Source: Acinetobacter sp. (GTDB lineage Bacteria > Pseudomonadota > Gammaproteobacteria > Pseudomonadales > Moraxellaceae). Taken from it: a DNA stretch of 8,530 nucleotides. The stretch lies in contig SSHD01000125.1 in assembly GCA_008017255.1 (NCBI GenBank), positions 1 to 8,530 on the forward strand. The letters are read 5' to 3'. The position numbers and the translations under genes are program-made. The notes beneath the pieces were generated by a model. The model ran no database searches. It had not been told where the DNA came from and saw nothing but the letters and a program-made list of their open reading frames with translations. This document shows, piece after piece, positions 6,579 to 8,530 of the stretch; within the stretch, counting starts at the first letter, position 1, and each line of letters starts with the position of its first letter.

Positions 6579-7277
6579 ATGCGTCAACTACAATTAAATA
6601 TTGAACCACAGCTCGATGCACGGATTAGTGATTTTTCCGGGCCGGGTTGGGGGCATGTGGTAGATGCAGTTCGGCAGTTACATGCTGGTTTGGTGGGGCG
6701 ATTTTATGTCTATGGTGGTGCGGGCACTGGCAAAAGCCATTTATTATCGGCAATTTGCGATTCCTATTTAGAGCTGGGTCGTTCCGCTATTAAAGTGTCA
6801 TTATTGGAATTGTTGGATGCACCAATTGAAGCCATTAGTGCATTAGAGTTTTATGATTTGGTTGCCTTGGATGATATTGAGGCGATTAGTGGTGTACTAC
6901 ATTGGCAAAAAGCGGTGTTTCATTTAATCAATAACCATGAAGGGCAATTGGTGTTTTCATCTCGGGTTGCGCCGATAGAATTAAAGCTGGAATTGCCTGA
7001 TTTACAATCTAGACTGACCCAAGCGGTGAGTGTAAAAGTGCCGAGTGGTCAGTCTTATGCAGATCGGCAGGCATTATTGCATTCAGTGATGACGCGACGT
7101 GGTATTCAGTTTGATGCGCCGATGATTGATTATTTGTTAATGAATGGACCGCACCAAGCTTCGCTATTATTACAGACCCTTGCGCAACTGGAAAAGATGC
7201 TCAAAGGCGAAAAAACCAAACTATCGAGCACAACACTCAAACAAATTTATGCCTTGATAGATGAATATCGCCAATAG
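6579..7277 (+). CDS. hda: DnaA regulatory inactivator Hda
   Basis: This 232-residue AAA+ protein resembles the ATPase domain of DnaA. With the DNA-bound sliding clamp, Hda stimulates ATP hydrolysis by DnaA after initiation (RIDA), preventing re-initiation. The N-terminus carries QLQLNI (3-8), which fits a clamp-binding motif. Walker A is GGAGTGKS (46-53), Walker B is LVALDDIE (94-101), sensor 1 is around VFSSR (125-129), and the arginine finger is probably Arg145 in DLQSRL. By eye, the position of the sensor 2 arginine seems to be Ser195. The first ATG fits the conserved N-terminus. The best Shine-Dalgarno (GGAG, 6561-6564) is 14 nt away, which is unusually far, so translation may be modest or coupled to the upstream gene. 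The length is close to E. coli Hda. Confidence 0.93.
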   Translation: MRQLQLNIEPQLDARISDFSGPGWGHVVDAVRQLHAGLVGRFYVYGGAGTGKSHLLSAICDSYLELGRSAIKVSLLELLDAPIEAISALEFYDLVALDDIEAISGVLHWQKAVFHLINNHEGQLVFSSRVAPIELKLELPDLQSRLTQAVSVKVPSGQSYADRQALLHSVMTRRGIQFDAPMIDYLLMNGPHQASLLLQTLAQLEKMLKGEKTKLSSTTLKQIYALIDEYRQ

Positions 7278-7388
7278 CATAAAAATTCTTGAGTAATTGT
7301 GTGAGCTGTGACAAAGTACGCACAACGGATGTGGTTGCAAAAATAGACTTTGCGATACCAAAAAAATTAAAAATACAAGGAGATTAGT
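7278..7388. other. Intergenic leader between hda and the CSLREA protein
   Basis: These 111 bp hold no gene. The only clear element is a strong Shine-Dalgarno AAGGAG (7377-7382), 6 nt before the ATG at 7389. A short GCAAA/TTTGC inverted repeat (7337-7353) is present. I see no convincing -35/-10 pair and no terminator for hda, so the promoter of the next gene is unresolved. Confidence 0.5.
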
Positions 7389-8381
7389 ATGCTCAAGCGG
7401 ACGCTTGCCTGCGCTTTATTTGCGATTACTGGACATGCATATTCTGCGGATATTCAAGTCACAACATTAGTTGATGAAGACAAGGATGATGCCGTTTGTT
7501 CATTACGAGAAGCTGTTGAGTTTATTAATAAACGTAACCAAACAGCCTTTGAAAATGGCTATCATGGCTGTGGTAATAAAGAAGCCTCTTCGATCATTGT
7601 TTTAGAGCGAGATAAACAGTACACGCTCAACAAAGCCCTCGAAATTAAATCTGCCATGACAATTATGACTGCAAGCAGTGGCGATTTCCGTGACGATAAA
7701 AAAGGTATACATAACGCCACCATCAAAATGATCGGCACGGAACGTTTGTTTTTAATTAATGATGGTAGTGTCGAAAACGCATTAATTTCAGTGATGTTTA
7801 ATGAATTAAACTTACAAGGTTCAGCGACCAAAATGAATGATGGTGGTCTGATTTACAATCGTGAAGCCTTAAACATTCAATACTCACGCCTAATGGGTGG
7901 TAATGCCGTTCGTGGTGGTGCAATTTATAATGCTGGGATATTGTCAGATGCGCAAAAAACCGCAGGCATTGTTTTAATCAGTAATAGTATTTTGCAGTCC
8001 AATAAAGCCGATCAAGGCGCAGTCATTTATACTGAAATGCCGATCTATAACATTAGTCATTCGGTGATTCGTGATAATGAAGTTATAGCTTCGAGCACAG
8101 GTGCACTAATATTTACCCAAACCGGATTTACTGATGAAACCATTGGTACGGCTTTACTTACGCGCACTTCTGGCATACGTAACTCCACTATCTTTCACAA
8201 CAAAGGTGGTTATGTAGCCAATATTCGCGAAGGCATGATTTTTAACAATGTTACCATGATTAAAAATGCGGCTGGCTTGTATTTGCAGGCAGCGAATTGG
8301 AACGTGCCAGCGAGTGGGACGACAACCACGTCATCAGTGCCAAGCGCTTATGTGTCAAATAATATTAGATCTCTTGCATAA
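7389..8381 (+). pseudogene. rbtA: CSLREA-domain beta-helix secreted protein (probable rhombotarget A), 3' end cut off by an IS
   Basis: The open frame encodes 330 residues. Residues 1-20 form a signal peptide (basic start, hydrophobic core, cleavage likely after AYSA). The family signature DDAVCSLREAVEFIN (33-47) includes the CSLREA hexapeptide (37-42), and a second cysteine at 61 could form a disulfide. The rest has parallel beta-helix repeats: GGLIYN (152-157), GGAIYN (177-182), NSILQSNKADQGAVIY (199-214) and NSTIFHNKGG (265-274). Acinetobacter rhombotarget A proteins have this N-terminus and end in a GlyGly-CTERM sorting tail processed by rhombosortase; that is family knowledge from memory. 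No such tail is present here. The frame ends in RSLA and a TAA that lie in a presumed IS left end beginning at 8368, so genuine residues stop at about Ile326. The start is supported by a strong AAGGAG. The truncated product could still be exported; function is unknown. Confidence 0.75.
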
Positions 8382-8385
8382 ATCA

Positions 8386-8413
8386 AAAAACGATCAACTT
8401 GATGGTCGTTTTT
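8386..8413. terminator. Terminator-like hairpin just inside the IS left end
   Basis: AAAAACGATCA (8386-8396) pairs with TGGTCGTTTTT (8403-8413) over 11 bp including one G-U pair, leaving a 6-nt loop. The A-run on one side and T-run on the other allow action on both strands. Such hairpins near IS ends are thought to block read-through from outside promoters into the transposase gene. Confidence 0.65.
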
Positions 8414-8452
8414 CGTACCGATCAATAAGCCGTATTCGGTTATTATTGTTGC

Positions 8453-8530
8453 ATGAACTACTCAAAAGTAAAAACACTGCCAAACAACCAGTTTAAACGA
8501 CTTGTCGGAATACAACCCTCAACTTTTGCA
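8453..8530 (+). CDS. IS5-family transposase, N-terminal 26 codons (3' truncated by window)
   Basis: The ATG at 8453 opens a frame that stays open to the end of the window, encoding 26 residues. The start MNYSKVKTLPNNQFKRLVGI and the following QPSTFA resemble the N-terminus of IS5-family transposases that begin with a helix-turn-helix of the DDE-endonuclease type (pattern: short lysine-rich start, F(K/R)RL.G(I/V)...TF). No good Shine-Dalgarno precedes it, which is common for transposases. The catalytic DDE residues lie outside the window, so activity cannot be judged. Support comes from the presumed IS end and terminator 40-85 bp upstream. Confidence 0.7.
   Translation, partial: MNYSKVKTLPNNQFKRLVGIQPSTFA

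Larger units (their letters stand above)
8368..8530 (+). mobile_element. Left end of an IS5-family insertion sequence (runs off window)
   Basis: A likely terminal repeat starts GATCTCTTGCATAAATC at 8368, preceded by TTA (8365-8367). That fits the 3-bp TNA target of some IS5 subgroups (ISL2/IS1031-like). It is followed by a terminator hairpin and the start of a transposase gene in the same orientation as the interrupted gene. The right end, the partner repeat and the second target copy are outside the window, so the exact boundary is inferred. Confidence 0.7.

Noticed and set aside
8266..8496. 76-residue plus-strand open frame crossing the IS junction
   Set aside because: It overlaps the beta-helix gene in another frame and continues through the IS end hairpin. 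It has no recognisable domain or ribosome site and is a chance frame.
1..8530. CRISPR arrays, tRNA/rRNA genes, toxin-antitoxin or phage-defence modules
   Set aside because: I saw no regularly spaced direct repeats, no cloverleaf or rRNA sequence, and no gene pair of those types. Apart from the IS-cut gene the window is ordinary core chromosome.

Overview
This window looks like chromosomal DNA from an Acinetobacter-type gammaproteobacterium. The basis is the moderately AT-rich sequence, a gene order that I recall from Acinetobacter (comEC, an LpxL/LpxM-type acyltransferase, an S49 peptidase, an alpha/beta hydrolase, purN-purM, an AI-2E exporter and hda), and a CSLREA beta-helix protein downstream of hda. 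The species is not determined. The base composition seems somewhat less AT-rich than A. baumannii, but I did not compute it.

Layout. Positions 1-426 (+) are the 3' end of the DNA-uptake channel gene comEC. It converges on a late lipid A acyltransferase of the LpxL/LpxM family (449-1381, -). That gene diverges from a membrane-anchored S49 (SppA-like) protease (1518-2540, +) across a 136-bp region with recognisable promoter elements for both. An alpha/beta hydrolase (2634-3431, +) follows the protease after a 93-bp gap that holds a striking long hairpin. It converges on the purine genes purN and purM (3528-5236, -), which overlap as TAATG; the gap between them holds an interrupted inverted repeat. 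purM diverges from an AI-2E/PerM family membrane protein (5371-6558, +), followed after 20 bp by hda (6579-7277, +), the DnaA inactivator.

The right end is the accessory part. A signal-peptide-bearing CSLREA/beta-helix protein (7389 onward, +), probably of the rhombotarget A type, runs into what looks like the left end of an IS5-family insertion sequence. The reading frame stops 14 bp inside that element. The presumed IS carries a terminator hairpin near its end and the first 26 codons of a transposase, which runs off the window.

The genes are mostly conserved housekeeping functions: DNA uptake, envelope lipid A, membrane proteolysis, purine synthesis and control of replication initiation. 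I found no CRISPR array, RNA gene or defence system, and no clear undescribed multi-gene system. The observations most worth following are the IS disruption of the secreted protein, the twin-palindrome hairpin between the protease and hydrolase genes, and the small inverted-repeat element after the hydrolase, whose ends resemble the IS end.
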